From assembly GCA_026122225.1 (NCBI GenBank), contig JANEZZ010002707.1, forward strand, positions 310,001 through 374,000: DNA of 64,000 bases. Direction: 5' to 3'. The position numbers and the translations under genes were made by a program. This stretch comes from Heloderma charlesbogerti. Taxonomy: Eukaryota > Chordata > Lepidosauria > Squamata > Helodermatidae. Below, piece by piece: positions 43,092-52,930 of this stretch. The notes below the pieces were generated by a model. That model worked only from the letters and a program-made list of their open reading frames with translations, was not told the origin of the DNA and did no database searches. Position 1 is the first letter of the stretch. Every line of letters begins with the position of its first letter.

Positions 43092-43226
43092 GTGAGGATC
43101 ATCACTGAGCATTTTAGAAGATACACTGCACTCCAGCTACATTGCCTGCGCTTATTATGGAGACCTGCACATTTGGAGCGTAGCGTGAACCATTTACCAT
43201 TCAGAGAAATTACTACACCTCTAGCT

Positions 43227-43576
43227 CAGGGGTGCAGAACCGCTTTTACCTCAAAAGCCAGATTCCATTTCAGAGAAGCTCTTGGGGAAGCTCCAGTGGT
43301 TAGTGGGGCCAAAGGCAAAAGGAGCAGGGCCAAAAAGTACCAGCACATTACAGCTTCAAGCTCTCAGTGCCTAACTAAGCCTTAGGGGAGGCATTTCATC
43401 CTTTTAGAATGGGGAAAATCCACCAAAGCCAAGAAACCACTGAACAACTGGTGGTCAGGGAAAAGGGGGTTGGGCCAGGGAAAGGGGGCAATGCCCTCTG
43501 AGGATCCCCAGGCAAGCTGGATTGGGACCCCAGGAGGGCTAGATTTGGCCCCCAGGCCTGACATTCTGCACCCTTT
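43227..43576 (+). mobile_element. hAT-like non-autonomous element (350 bp)
   Basis: Starts CAGGGGTGCAGAACC and ends GACATTCTGCACCCTTT. Flanked by CTCTAGCT (43219-43226) and CTATAGCT (43577-43584), 7 of 8 identical. Interior TTTCAGAGAAGCTC and GAGGCATTTCATCCTTTTAGA are shared with 32701. It lies 136 bp beyond exon 2. Confidence 0.8.
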
Positions 43577-43654
43577 CTATAGCTGATTTGCTCACCTTCA
43601 GGCAATTGTGTAATACCTGTTTTCCCTTGGATTATTTATACTTGTATGGTTTTA

Positions 43655-43872
43655 ATGCATAGGAACATAGGGAGCTGCATATGCCAGATCAGAGCATTTG
43701 TCCAGCTAGGCCAATCTTGTCTATTCTGACTGGCAGTGGCTCTCCAAGTCTCAAGCAGAGAAGGTGTTTCACATCACCTCCTACCTGAGATCCTTTTCAC
43801 TGGAGATGCCAGCATGGATTGGACCAGAGACTTTCTGCCTGTAAAGCATGTGCTCTGCCACTGCATGATTCA
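43655..43872 (-). repeat. tRNA-derived SINE, second family
   Basis: Minus strand: head TGCAGTGGCAGAGCACATGC (A box), GGTCCAATCCATGC (B box), GGCATCTCCAGTG, and a body with AGAGCCACTGCCAGTCAGAA and TAGACAAGATTGG. It differs from the 17275 family in head and body. Confidence 0.7.
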
Positions 43873-44371
43873 CTTTCTATACCCCTTACCCTTTTGTATC
43901 TTATTGCTCTTTTGTATTAAATTAATCTTGATGTGTGTTTAAATGCTATATGCACATAAATACACGTGCCCAGAAACCTGAAAAATCAATGTATAGTCAA
44001 AGCAAAATAACAATGATAACCAGCCACCACTTAGACAAAATTACTTCCGCATCCTTTCATCTGCTGTAAGAGGAGCGCACTGTGATGTAGAAACAGGGCT
44101 ATACTTGGTATAAATGCTAAATAATCTGGCAGCTGTTTCTGGCTGGAATTAAAAAGACCTTAGTTAGATGTGACGTTTACATAATGATACTCAGCCGTGT
44201 CATAAGTAATAGAGAAAAGCAAACAGCCCCACTCCAAAGATGCCCTGTACATGTGCCACTGTACACAAAGATCTTCAAGCACCCCACCCCCACTAGATGT
44301 CTATATGTATATTTTACACATCATCATCATCATAGGCATTTATATAATACCTTTCAAGAGTTCCAAGAATT

Positions 44372-44725
44372 TCACATGCACTTTCTTCGTGATTCTGAGA
44401 GTGCCTTGGACGGCAAGGAGATCAAACCAGCCTATGCTCCAGGAAATAAAGCCAGACTGCTCACTTGAGGGAATGATATTAAAGGCAAAACTGAAGTACT
44501 TTGGCCATGTAATGAGAAGACAGGACACCCTGGAGAAGATGCTGATGCTAGGGAAAGTGGAAGGCAAAAAGAAGAGGGGCCGACCAAGGGCAAGGTGGAT
44601 GGATGATATTCTGGAGGTGACGGGCTCATGCTGGGGGTGGCGATGGCCAATAGGAAGCTCTGGCATGGGCTGGTCCATGAAGTCACGAAGAGTCAGAAGT
44701 GACTGAGCGAATAAACAACAATGAG
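44372..44725 (+). mobile_element. Diverged BovB/RTE 3' fragment
   Basis: Frames give KLKYFGHVMRRQDTLEKMLM, LGKVEGKKKRGRPRARWMDD and a terminal SMKSRRVRSD, clearly related to the BovB C-terminus but far more diverged than the other copies. The tail is GTGACTGAGCGAATAAACAACAA. Probably an older RTE lineage. Confidence 0.75.
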
Positions 44726-45966
44726 GGCCTGCCCAAGACTGAAAAAATGGTGGCTTGCCTAAGGCCTCAAAAGTGCAGGTTCATGGCTGATGAGAGATAT
44801 GAACTATGGATGTCCTACCTCCAGGACTGGCCCTGCCATTAGGCAGAGTGAGGCAACTGCCTCAGGCAGCAGATGCTGGGAGCGAGGGCAGCCACCCAGC
44901 TGTTCTTCATGAACTATCTGGTCGTTCCCCTCTGTTGGAGCAAAGTGCTGTGTATACCACACAACCTGTCCTTGGTCTGCCTCAGGTGTGGTAGAGGATG
45001 CTATCCCATCATTGGTGTTGAAATAAGATTCACCTGCCAGCCCAGTCAACTTCTGTGTATGGACTGGGAAGAGGGTGCCATCTTGTCCTTTGCCTCAGGC
45101 AACAAAACATCTTCAGCCCACCCTGATTAACTCACTCTCTTGGCCCTTACACTGCACCAAATGTTCTGGAAAGAGAAATATTTTGTTCTCAATTCTTTTG
45201 GTCTGCCAGTTGCTTCATCTGCCCATTGTCAATTAGTCTGGGAGTTTCTGCACCACATTCGTGTCCAGATGGCAGCTTCCTGGGTTATCTGTTTGACACT
45301 TGGGATAGCCTTACCTAGAACACAAGATGAAGTGTCTTGCCTCAAGTCTTGTTATAGGGGAGCAAATTGTCAATTGCTTTGGCTCCTTCCAGGCAGGTGG
45401 CTCTTAGCGCTCGCAGTCATTCCTCTTCTGTTATAAGCCATTGTACTTTTTTTTATGAGTGCATCCCGCTGTGTTCCATCCACACCAGTGGCCATGTCAG
45501 AGCTGCTGTGCGTGGGGATGGGGAAGATCCAACTCCCTGGAGTGTTTTTTTTGAAGCTTAGTGCTCATTCATTTTATCACCCCATTTATCTTTCAGAATC
45601 GATCTGTTAGTGCTAAAATCCATTTCCAGCTATATATTTTTTAAAAACGTTGAAATGTTAGTGAAAGAACACTTAAGTGAAATCAGCATTATAATGCTAA
45701 TTAACAATAAGGATGAAATAAACAAAACCTTTCCACCATTTTAGCACCATGGCAAATCATGGTGACAAAAAGGGGTGTCCCCCCAAACATTTAAAAAATT
45801 AGGATTATTACAGGAAAAGTGTTTTAGTACTAATTAAAACTATCAATTTAAAAAAATCTAACAGGGTGGTGAAATGGTGCCCACTGCAAAAGTTGTAGTG
45901 AATGTATGCTGAGCTGAGATACGTTCACCTGTCCGATATGTTACTACCCACATACAAACTCTGCCT

Positions 45967-45968
<2 letters not shown>
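44726..45968. other. Intronic sequence, mostly unrecognised
   Basis: The segment 44818-45125 (CAGGACTGGCCCTGCCATTAGG, GCCTCAGGCAGCAGATG ... TGCCTCAGGCAACAAAAC) looks like a decayed inverted-repeat DNA element. The rest holds nothing recognisable. Confidence 0.4.

Positions 45969-46020
<52 letters not shown>
45969..46020. repeat. (AT)n microsatellite, about 52 bp
   Basis: Uninterrupted TA dinucleotides. Tyr-Ile repeat frames on the opposite strand are artefacts. Confidence 0.97.
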
Positions 46021-46023
<3 letters not shown>

Positions 46024-46554
46024 AAATAGTGCTAAGGTCTGGAAAAATGCAGAAGAACCAGAGGGAAAATAGAGATTGACTGTGATTGGATGACAGCACT
46101 GTGTAGATGTCCCATAAAAAATGAATGAATGAAGCATGGCCATTCCACACTAAACACCTTGTATGTAGCACCATTTTCTATTTAATTTTTACGACTGGGA
46201 GTGGGCTCAATATGGATTTTCTGCCTCAGACATGAAAATGTCTTGGGCTGTTTCTGCTCTTCAATACTACATTTGGAAGAGCAGCAGCAAGCATTGTTAC
46301 TTAACCTTGTGGGAAACATGCCTAATAAGTATGCGTAGGATTGCAACCCGGAATAGGTTATTCTGCTGTGATGCATACCATCTCAATAACTCAAAATACA
46401 AAAATAGAAATTCAAAAGACAGAAATATGTCTTGCAAAAAGGAGAGCTTGTTGTTTTATTGTTGCATTACTCCCAATTTATGCATGAGAACAAAAATAAT
46501 ATAGAAGATAACATTCATTTAATCCAGGAAGAATAAGGCTTGGAGGCCTGTATT

Positions 46555-46640
46555 TAGGCTGCAATCCTATACACGTACCTAGGGCTTAGCTCAGTGGGGC
46601 TTGCTGCTGAGCAGACATTGATATGATTGCACTGCAGATG
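46555..46640. repeat. Palindromic MITE copy (GCAATCCTA family)
   Basis: Begins GGCTGCAATCCTATACACGTACC. Its centre TTAGCTCAGTGGGGCTTGCT is diverged, and it ends near TGATTGCACTGC. Confidence 0.6.
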
Positions 46641-47004
46641 TGGCAATGAAAGATAAATAGCAGTGAAGGCAATAAAGCAACTTTCAGACATCATAAAATT
46701 AGTCTTAATTTAGCTAACAAATCATTATGTACACAGCTGCACTGGGACAATTTTGTCAGGTCTGAAAGCATTTCCTCCTTGACAAACAAGAGACAGTGAA
46801 TCCAATGGCTCTGGGTAGTCTTTCCAGAAAATTGTAGGACTTTGTTCATGGCCAACTGAGTAGCCACCATAAGCTTATCAAGGAAGAAAAGCATTCGGAA
46901 GTCACAAAAACAGCCCAGAGCAGCTCTTAGATTATAGACCAATGTGTTAGCTACCTTGAGTTGATATCTTGAGTAGTTATTTTGACCTTGAGGAAGCTTT
47001 AGAG

Positions 47005-47134
47005 TAAGGGTGGGTAAACTGTGGCCATCCAGGTGTTTTGGCCTTCAGCTCCCATCAGCCCTAGTCAGCATAGCCAATGGTGAGGGATGATAGGGGTTGT
47101 AGGCCAAAACATCTGGAGGGCCACAGGTTTGCCT
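47005..47134. mobile_element. Short hAT-type MITE
   Basis: TAAGGGTGGGTAAACTGTGGCC pairs with GGCCACAGGTTTGCC, with the symmetric interior TTTTGGCCTTCAGCTCCCAT / GTTGTAGGCCAAAACATCTG. Right terminus decayed. Confidence 0.7.
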
Positions 47135-47504
47135 TTAGATAGCTTTAGCTTTAGAGAGAATGGGCCAAAGCTCCTTGGTTCAAGTTCCTTTGTTCCTGCA
47201 GATCAGTGGGGAAGCTGAGGGGAGAAGGGTGAAGGATGAGCTATGTCTGGGAGGAGCAGGGACATCTGGCATCTCATACGAGGCAGGGTGATGAAGGAAA
47301 GGAAATTGGAAGCTGGAATTGAGCAAGGCTGCTTCCCAGGCAATTGCCCCAGGATAAGTAGCAGGATTGGGGGTGGAGGGGAGAAGGGGAGAGACATCAC
47401 ATGCATAAGATCAGGAAGAATATAAAGCTGGCTTTTGGCCAGTGGCTGTTTGGAGCAATTTATGAGAGGGGTAGGGTGAGCCATGTGAGCTTTTTGGAAG
47501 CATC

Positions 47505-47710
47505 TCACTGACAACTGTGGGAAACAGGAGGCTGGACTGGAGAGACCTCTTGTCTGATCCAGCAGGGCTCTTCTTCTGGCAGCCTTGACCAACCTAGTGC
47601 CCTCCAGATGTTTTGGACTACAACTCCCAGCATTCCTGACCATTCCATCCTGACACTGATGGAAGTTGAAGTCCAAAACATCTGGAGGGTGCCAGGTTGG
47701 GGAAGGGTGA
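47505..47710. mobile_element. LINE-tail fragment followed by a palindromic MITE
   Basis: 47505-47578 reads ACAACTGTGGGAAACAGGAG, GGCTGGACTGGAGAGACC and CTGATCCAGCAGGGCTCTTC (same LINE end as 4490). 47582-47705 is the MITE CCTTGACCAACCTAGTGCCC ... GGGTGCCAGGTTGGGGAAGG, palindromic around TTTTGGACTACAACTCCCAG. Confidence 0.6.
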
Positions 47711-48691
47711 TGTAGGGGCTTCTTAATTCTGATCTTGCATGCAACTAGAGGCTAATGGTGACTTTTATGGCAAGTTAGCGATGATCCATTTGTTAGTTCA
47801 GCTAACCTTTGATGTAGTCTTTATAGCTTGTTTCCAGTGGAGGATTTTGACATATAGGATTGGAAACTGAAAGTATGGAGAAAGTGTGGTAAACACATAG
47901 GAAAATATACATGCCTATATTGTTTGTTTTAAAGCTGCAGTAAGACGGCAGATGTTTGGGGATTTATTTAATGTGCACAAATAGCAATCCAGTTCCTGTT
48001 CAGTGCATGTTTTAATAGGTAGTTTTCATAGCTGGTTGTCATTACAAAGACAAATAGTTGTGGAAATCGTGGCCATGCTGTTTAGGTATTATATTTGTCA
48101 TGCCATAGCAATGCCTAAATGCACTCTGATATTATTTATCACTTGTAAAGTGCCTGAAATTTGCCAAGAGCTGTACAAATATTAGAAACAAGCTAGCCTC
48201 TGCCATTAGGCTTACAATCTAGAGACAGAATACAAAGGAAAAAAGGAATGGGGAGGGAAGAGGAAAGTAATCAAATACAAATACCAGTTCTAAAAGTTAC
48301 ATAATCTCAGCAGTATCATATGATCTGGCAGAGTGTGCCTCCCTGCCTTTAAAGTAAACACACAAACCCAAACTAAACAGCCCTTAGAGCTTAAATGATG
48401 TTTTAAAATATAATGGGTGTTGCTTTTTCTACATACAAAGAGCTGAACAGATCATATGCTACTAAGCAAAGATTTTTCGAAGGCACTTAATTCTCATGCA
48501 ATATGATATCCTACATAAAAATTGCTACTCCTAATCTTACACTTACACGACTGAATCTCAACAGCCATTGTAAAGCTTCAGCCCGTTGAGTAGCAAACAT
48601 GGATTGTTGGATTTAAGCATGCAGGAGGTTGTATCCAATATTATTCCTACTTAGAGAAGACCTTTTGAAATAAATGGAACTTAAGGGTGAC

Positions 48692-48760
<69 letters not shown>

Positions 48761-49298
48761 AAGCAGGATAGAAGAAAAGTACTAGAGATTAGTGAGTTCA
48801 AAATACATGCAAAATGAAATGTGCATGTTTTTGTTTTTCTGTTGGTATTATATCATTCATAAATTATTCCTCTGAAAAAGGATTCTTAGACAAATTTTCT
48901 AAGTTCTTGGGTTACCCAAATAACAACCTAAATCAGAATTCCACCTCTGGGGGAAAATAAAGAGGTTTTTGCTTTCTTCTTGAGACTTCACAGCTGCCTT
49001 ATAAAAAGAGCTATGTTCTGTCAGAGCTGAGTCCATCGATGGTTTGTTATTACCCAAATTCTCAGTTCCCTTGCTGCAGAATATAAATGTGTCGTTATTC
49101 ATGTGCCTTCCACAATGTACTTCCCAACCACAAGTCATGGATGCTGTTAAAGCCTAGTGAGTATGAATCACTTCGCAGCTATAATTGATGTGTTTATGTT
49201 ATTTATCTGCTCAGCTGTCTTCCATGATTAATAGCATGCAGGCGTGTGCAGAGGGCTCCAAATGTTGTATTATTATAAGGCTGTCATATTTCATACAG
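47711..49298. other. Intron 2 remainder, no exon recognised
   Basis: Holds a half palindromic MITE near 48627 and the compound microsatellite at 48696-48755. Otherwise AT-rich unique sequence up to the exon 3 acceptor. Confidence 0.4.
48696..48755. repeat. (GT)n(GA)n compound microsatellite
   Basis: TGTATATG then a GT run, followed by a GA run to about 48755. Confidence 0.95.
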
Positions 49299-49449
49299 AT
49301 GGATCTTCCTGACGATGAGCCTGATCGATTAAGCAACAGAATGTTGCAGTATGACCCAGGCCAAGACAAATGGATGGAGTGCACACCGATGAAGTACTCG
49401 AAATACCGCTTCAGCACAGCTGTAGTCAACAATGAGATTTATGTCTTGG
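49299..49449 (+). CDS. KBTBD12: KBTBD12 coding exon 3: Kelch blade
   Basis: Acceptor TTTCATACAG|ATGG, donor TTGG|GTAAGAG. Encodes 50 codons plus one base, starting MDLPDDEPDRLSN and continuing LQYDPGQDKWME and KYSKYRFSTAVVNNEIYVLG. These are strongly KBTBD12-like. The donor cuts inside the next Kelch Gly-Gly pair (phase 1). The remaining part of the protein is not found downstream, so the model is 3'-incomplete in this window. Confidence 0.92.
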
Positions 49450-49610
49450 GTAAGAGCAAACAGATTTTTAACAGATAGGGTGGCCACTTTTTATTTTTCC
49501 CAGCAATTTGCTTCTATGAAATGAAAGATTTCACCCTCCCTCCCTCTCTACTGTAGGTTAAAGAAAAGACATAGAGACAAAAGAAAAGTATCCTTTAGTT
49601 AATAATAACA

Positions 49611-49849
49611 GCCAGTGTGCTGTAGTGGTTAGAGTGTTGGACTGGGAGCCAGGAGATCCAGACTCTAGTCCCCACTCAGCCATGAAGCTCACTGGGTGAC
49701 TCTGGGCCAGTCACAGATTCTCAGCCCAACCTACCTCACAGGGCTGTTGTGAGGATAAAATGGAGAGGAGGAGGATCATGCAAGCTACCTTTGGGTTCCT
49801 TAAGGAGGAAAAAAGGCAGGATATAAATCCAACAAATAAATAAATAATA
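49611..49849 (+). repeat. tRNA-derived SINE, full length
   Basis: GCTGTAGTGGTTAGAGTGTT (A-box region), CAGACTCTAGTCCCC (B-box region), CACTGGGTGACTCTGGGCC, TTGTGAGGATAAAATGGAG, then AGGATATAAATCCAACAAAT and (AAAT)n. Good family reference copy. Confidence 0.82.
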
Positions 49850-50264
49850 GAAAGCCTCCTTAAAAACATTCCCTATCTATCAATGAGCTAAGCATGACCA
49901 AACCTTATTTGTGGTAGTAAATAAATATGTATAGGGGTACTGGCAAAATAAGAAAAGCTCTCTCCGTTTTATACATTTCTTTAGTGAGGATTGTTTTAAA
50001 TTTGATTGAATTTATTTTATTTTCTGAAGGCTGTGCACTCCCTTTCTCCAGCCGTGGGGTATACCTCTGCCTTGGTAGTTTTTGAAATGGGCAACAGCAA
50101 TGTAGCTGACCACTAAATGTCCCTATCTATTTACATGAAGACTGTACATCATATTACCTTTGATTTGCAATGTGAGTTTAACATGCAAAAGACAACATGC
50201 ATTTAGGGCAGAGGACATGATCAATGATTGGGGGAGGCCTAACTTTGTTGCAAGATAATGTGAA

Positions 50265-50615
50265 CGAATCATTAGGAAGAACTTCCTGACAGTACAATTT
50301 GTTTGACAGTGCAACAGACTGCCTCAGAAGGTGGTGGGTTCTCCTTTGTTAAAAGTTTTTAAACAGAGGCTAGTTGGCCATTTAACAGGGTTGTGGTAGG
50401 AGTGGATTTCCTGCATTAGCAGGTGGCTGATCTAAATCAGGGGTGGAGAACCTTGTGGGCCTCCAGAGGTTCCCCAACTCCCATCAGCCCCAGCCAGCAT
50501 GGCCAATGGGTAGGGATGATGGGAGTTGTAGGCCACCAACATCTGGAGGACCACAGGTTTCTTACTCTGAACTCGATAATCTTTGAGGTTACTTATGACT
50601 CTATGATTCTATACT
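50265..50615 (+). mobile_element. CR1 LINE 3' end, split by a hAT MITE
   Basis: The piece 50265-50437 (ATTAGGAAGAACTTCCTGAC, CTCAGAAGGTGGTGGGTTCT) and the piece 50570-50615 (AATCTTTGAGG, GACTCTATGATTCTATA) join into one diverged CR1 3' end. The palindromic element 50438-50569 sits between them. Confidence 0.75.
50438..50569. mobile_element. Short hAT-type MITE inside CR1
   Basis: CAGGGGTGGAGAACCTTGTGG and the complementary CCACAGGTTTCTTACTCTG form the ends. The core has ACTCCCATCAGCCCCAGCC and GATGATGGGAGTTGTAGG. The CR1 on both sides dates it as younger than that CR1. Confidence 0.75.
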
Positions 50616-51143
50616 TAAGTGCTTCTGTTTAAAGGCAATACTAATGGTTTCCTGGCTGGACAGACAGAAAGACAGATCATGTGACATTGTCAAAACAAAA
50701 CAAAACAAGGTTAACGTTTCCTATTCTGGCTGGTGCAGCTCTTGATCCTGCATATGGCAGTGATGAGAGAACGAGAATCATAAGAGCTGGGGATGACAGG
50801 CTAAAGAATGGTAGCTGTTGTGAGAACAGCAAACTCACAGCATGCTCCAGGGAGCCATAATTCCTGGGGACACTGAGTGCTTCACAAATGGCAAATAGTA
50901 GTGTTCAGAAAAGGATTGACAATTTTTCCTGAGAAGACAAACTCTGAGGATTGCCACAGATGGAAGCTTTCTGTGTTGCTCCTTCAGCAGAGGTACTGTT
51001 TTTCAAGGGGTTTCATCTAACATTCCCCACATATATTAATCCCACAAGTCATTCAGTCTGTCATTAGGGTTAAAAGGGATCTAGCTTTCTATCATGTCTT
51101 CACTAACGTGAGTACATGATTACATCAATATTTGTTTATTTGT
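50616..51143. other. Intronic sequence, nothing recognised
   Basis: A small AACAAAACAAAACAAGG stretch near 50695 is simple sequence. There is no repeat or exon signature. Confidence 0.4.
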
Positions 51144-52296
51144 AGAATATGTTTCCCCTTCATGGATCATTGCCTTGTTGTGGCGAAGGGGCTTGCGTAA
51201 CTCAGTGAAGCCATATGCTATGCCATGCAGGGCCACCCAAGACTGACAGGTCATGGTGGAGAGTTCTGACAAAATGTGGTTCACTGGAGAAGGAAATGGC
51301 AACCAACTCCAGTATTCTTGCCAAGAAAACCCCATGGAATGTATCACAAGGCTAAAAGGGATGACGCCGGAAGATGAGCCCCTCAGGTCGGAAGGTGTCC
51401 AGTACACTACTGGGGAAGAGCAGAGGGAATTTCCAAGTAGTACCAGAAAGAGTGAAGCAGCTGGGCCAAAGCCGAAAGGACACTCAGCTGTGGATGTGTC
51501 TGGTGGCGAAAAGAAAATCCGATGCTGTAAAGAACAATATTGTTTAGGAACCTGGAATGTAAGATCAATGAATCAAGGTAAGCTGGAGGTGGTCAAACAT
51601 GAGATGGCAAGATTGAACATCGACATCTTGGGAATCAGCAAACTAAAATGGATAAGCATGGGCGAATTTAATTCAGGTGACCATTATATCTACTACTGTG
51701 GGCAAGAATCCCTTAGAAGAAATGGAGTAGCACTCATAGTCAATAAAAGGGTGGGAAAAGCAGTACTGGGGTACAATCTCAAAAACAATAGAATGATCTC
51801 AGTACGAATCCAAGGCAAACCATTCAACCTCACAGTAATTCAAGTCTATGCCCCAACCACTGAGGCCGAAGAAGCTGAGGTTGATCGGTTCTATGAAGAC
51901 CTACAACACCTTCTACAACTAACACCAAAAAAAGATGTCTTTTTCATCATAGGAGATTGGAATGCTAAAGTAGGAAGTCAAGAAATCACCGGAATAACAG
52001 GCAAACATGGCCTTGGTGTACAAAATGAAGCAGGTAGGGTTGGCGGAGAATTTCTCCCCGAAACTTCGGGGGGCCGAGCGCCAACGTGTTCGGCCACCCG
52101 AACAAGTTTCGGGGAGAAATCCTCCGAACCCCCCCACCCCCCGCACCCCCCCCGGGACAGGACTTACCTTCGCCGAATGTCCCTCCCGGCGGCGGGTCCG
52201 GCTGGCGGTTCGGCGGGTGTTCGAGCGGGGCGGGAGCGGCAGCCGGTCTTTTGACCGGCTGCCGCTGCCGCCATTGCAATAAAAGAAAAAAAAAAA

Positions 52297-52773
52297 GCCC
52301 CCTGATAGGCTACGTAACGATTAACGTAGCCTATCACGGCTAGATTTGCAAAGTCAGCCGTGATAGGTTACGTCAATCGTCACGTAGCCTATCATGGGTG
52401 ACTTTAAAAAAAAAAAAAAAAGTGTGTACGGATAATGGCGGCCCCCATAGGGAGCCACCATTCCCGTTCCTTATTTGGTCGCTGTAGTCTACGTAAAGAT
52501 TTACGTAGACTATGGCGAAATAAGGGCAACGCTATTTGCGTTGCCCTTATTTTCGCCGTAGTCTACGTAAACATTTACGTAGACTACAGCGACTAAATAA
52601 GGAACGCAAATGGTGGCTCCCTGTGGGGGCCGCCATTAGCGTACGTGCTTTTTTTTTTTTTTTAAGTCACCCGTGATAGGCTACGTGACGATTGATGTAG
52701 CCTATCATGGCTGACTTTGCAGATCTAGCCGTGATAGGCTACGTTAATCGTCACGTAGCCTATCAGGGGGTGT
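52297..52773. repeat. Long palindrome, about 235-bp arms, containing nested hairpins
   Basis: The centre of symmetry is near 52535 (GGCAACGC TATTT GCGTTGCC). The innermost 65-70 bases of each arm are about 94 percent complementary by eye. Each arm includes smaller palindromes, for example GATAGGCTACGT...ACGTAGCCTATC at 52304-52335 and ATAGGTTACGT..CACGTAGCCTAT at 52363-52393, and GTAGTCTACGTAAA..TTTACGTAGACTA (52488-52513). Twelve ACGT cores fall in this block. Confidence 0.85.
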
Positions 52774-52805
52774 TTTTTTTAAAAAAAACCTTTCACGTTC
52801 GCGGC

Positions 52806-52930
52806 CGGGCGAGGCGGGAAGCCTCCTCCCCGGCCTGAATTTCGGCCGGGGTGATGCGGGAAGCCTCCCCCCGGCCTGAATTTCGGCCGGGGCGAGGCGG
52901 GAAGCCTCCCCCCCCCAGCCTGAACTTCGC
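52806..52930. repeat. GC-rich tandem repeat, about 42-bp unit
   Basis: Nearly three units of GCGAGGCGGGAAGCCTCC followed by CCGGCCTGAATTTCGGCCGG. The last unit is diverged (AGCCTGAACTTCGCGG). Each unit holds the hairpin CCGGCCTGAATTTCGGCCGG. Confidence 0.75.

Larger units (their letters stand above)
43092..49298 (+). other. KBTBD12: KBTBD12 intron 2 (6207 bp)
   Basis: From GTGAGG at 43092 to TCATACAG ending at 49298. It carries a hAT-like element, a tRNA-derived SINE, an old RTE fragment, several MITEs and two long microsatellites. No additional exon was recognised within it. Confidence 0.85.

Noticed and set aside
40290..43227. Idea that exons 1 and 2 were duplicated together with their flanking hAT elements
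   Set aside because: The elements differ in sequence, orientation and target octamers; equal spacing is more simply coincidence.
42699..43385. A 228-residue independent gene
   Set aside because: Only 42821-43091 is exon 2 of KBTBD12; the rest is intron and a hAT element.
2870..49849. CRISPR-like repeats or bacterial operons
   Set aside because: Repeats are dispersed eukaryotic transposons in both orientations with no regular spacers; the gene has spliceosomal introns.
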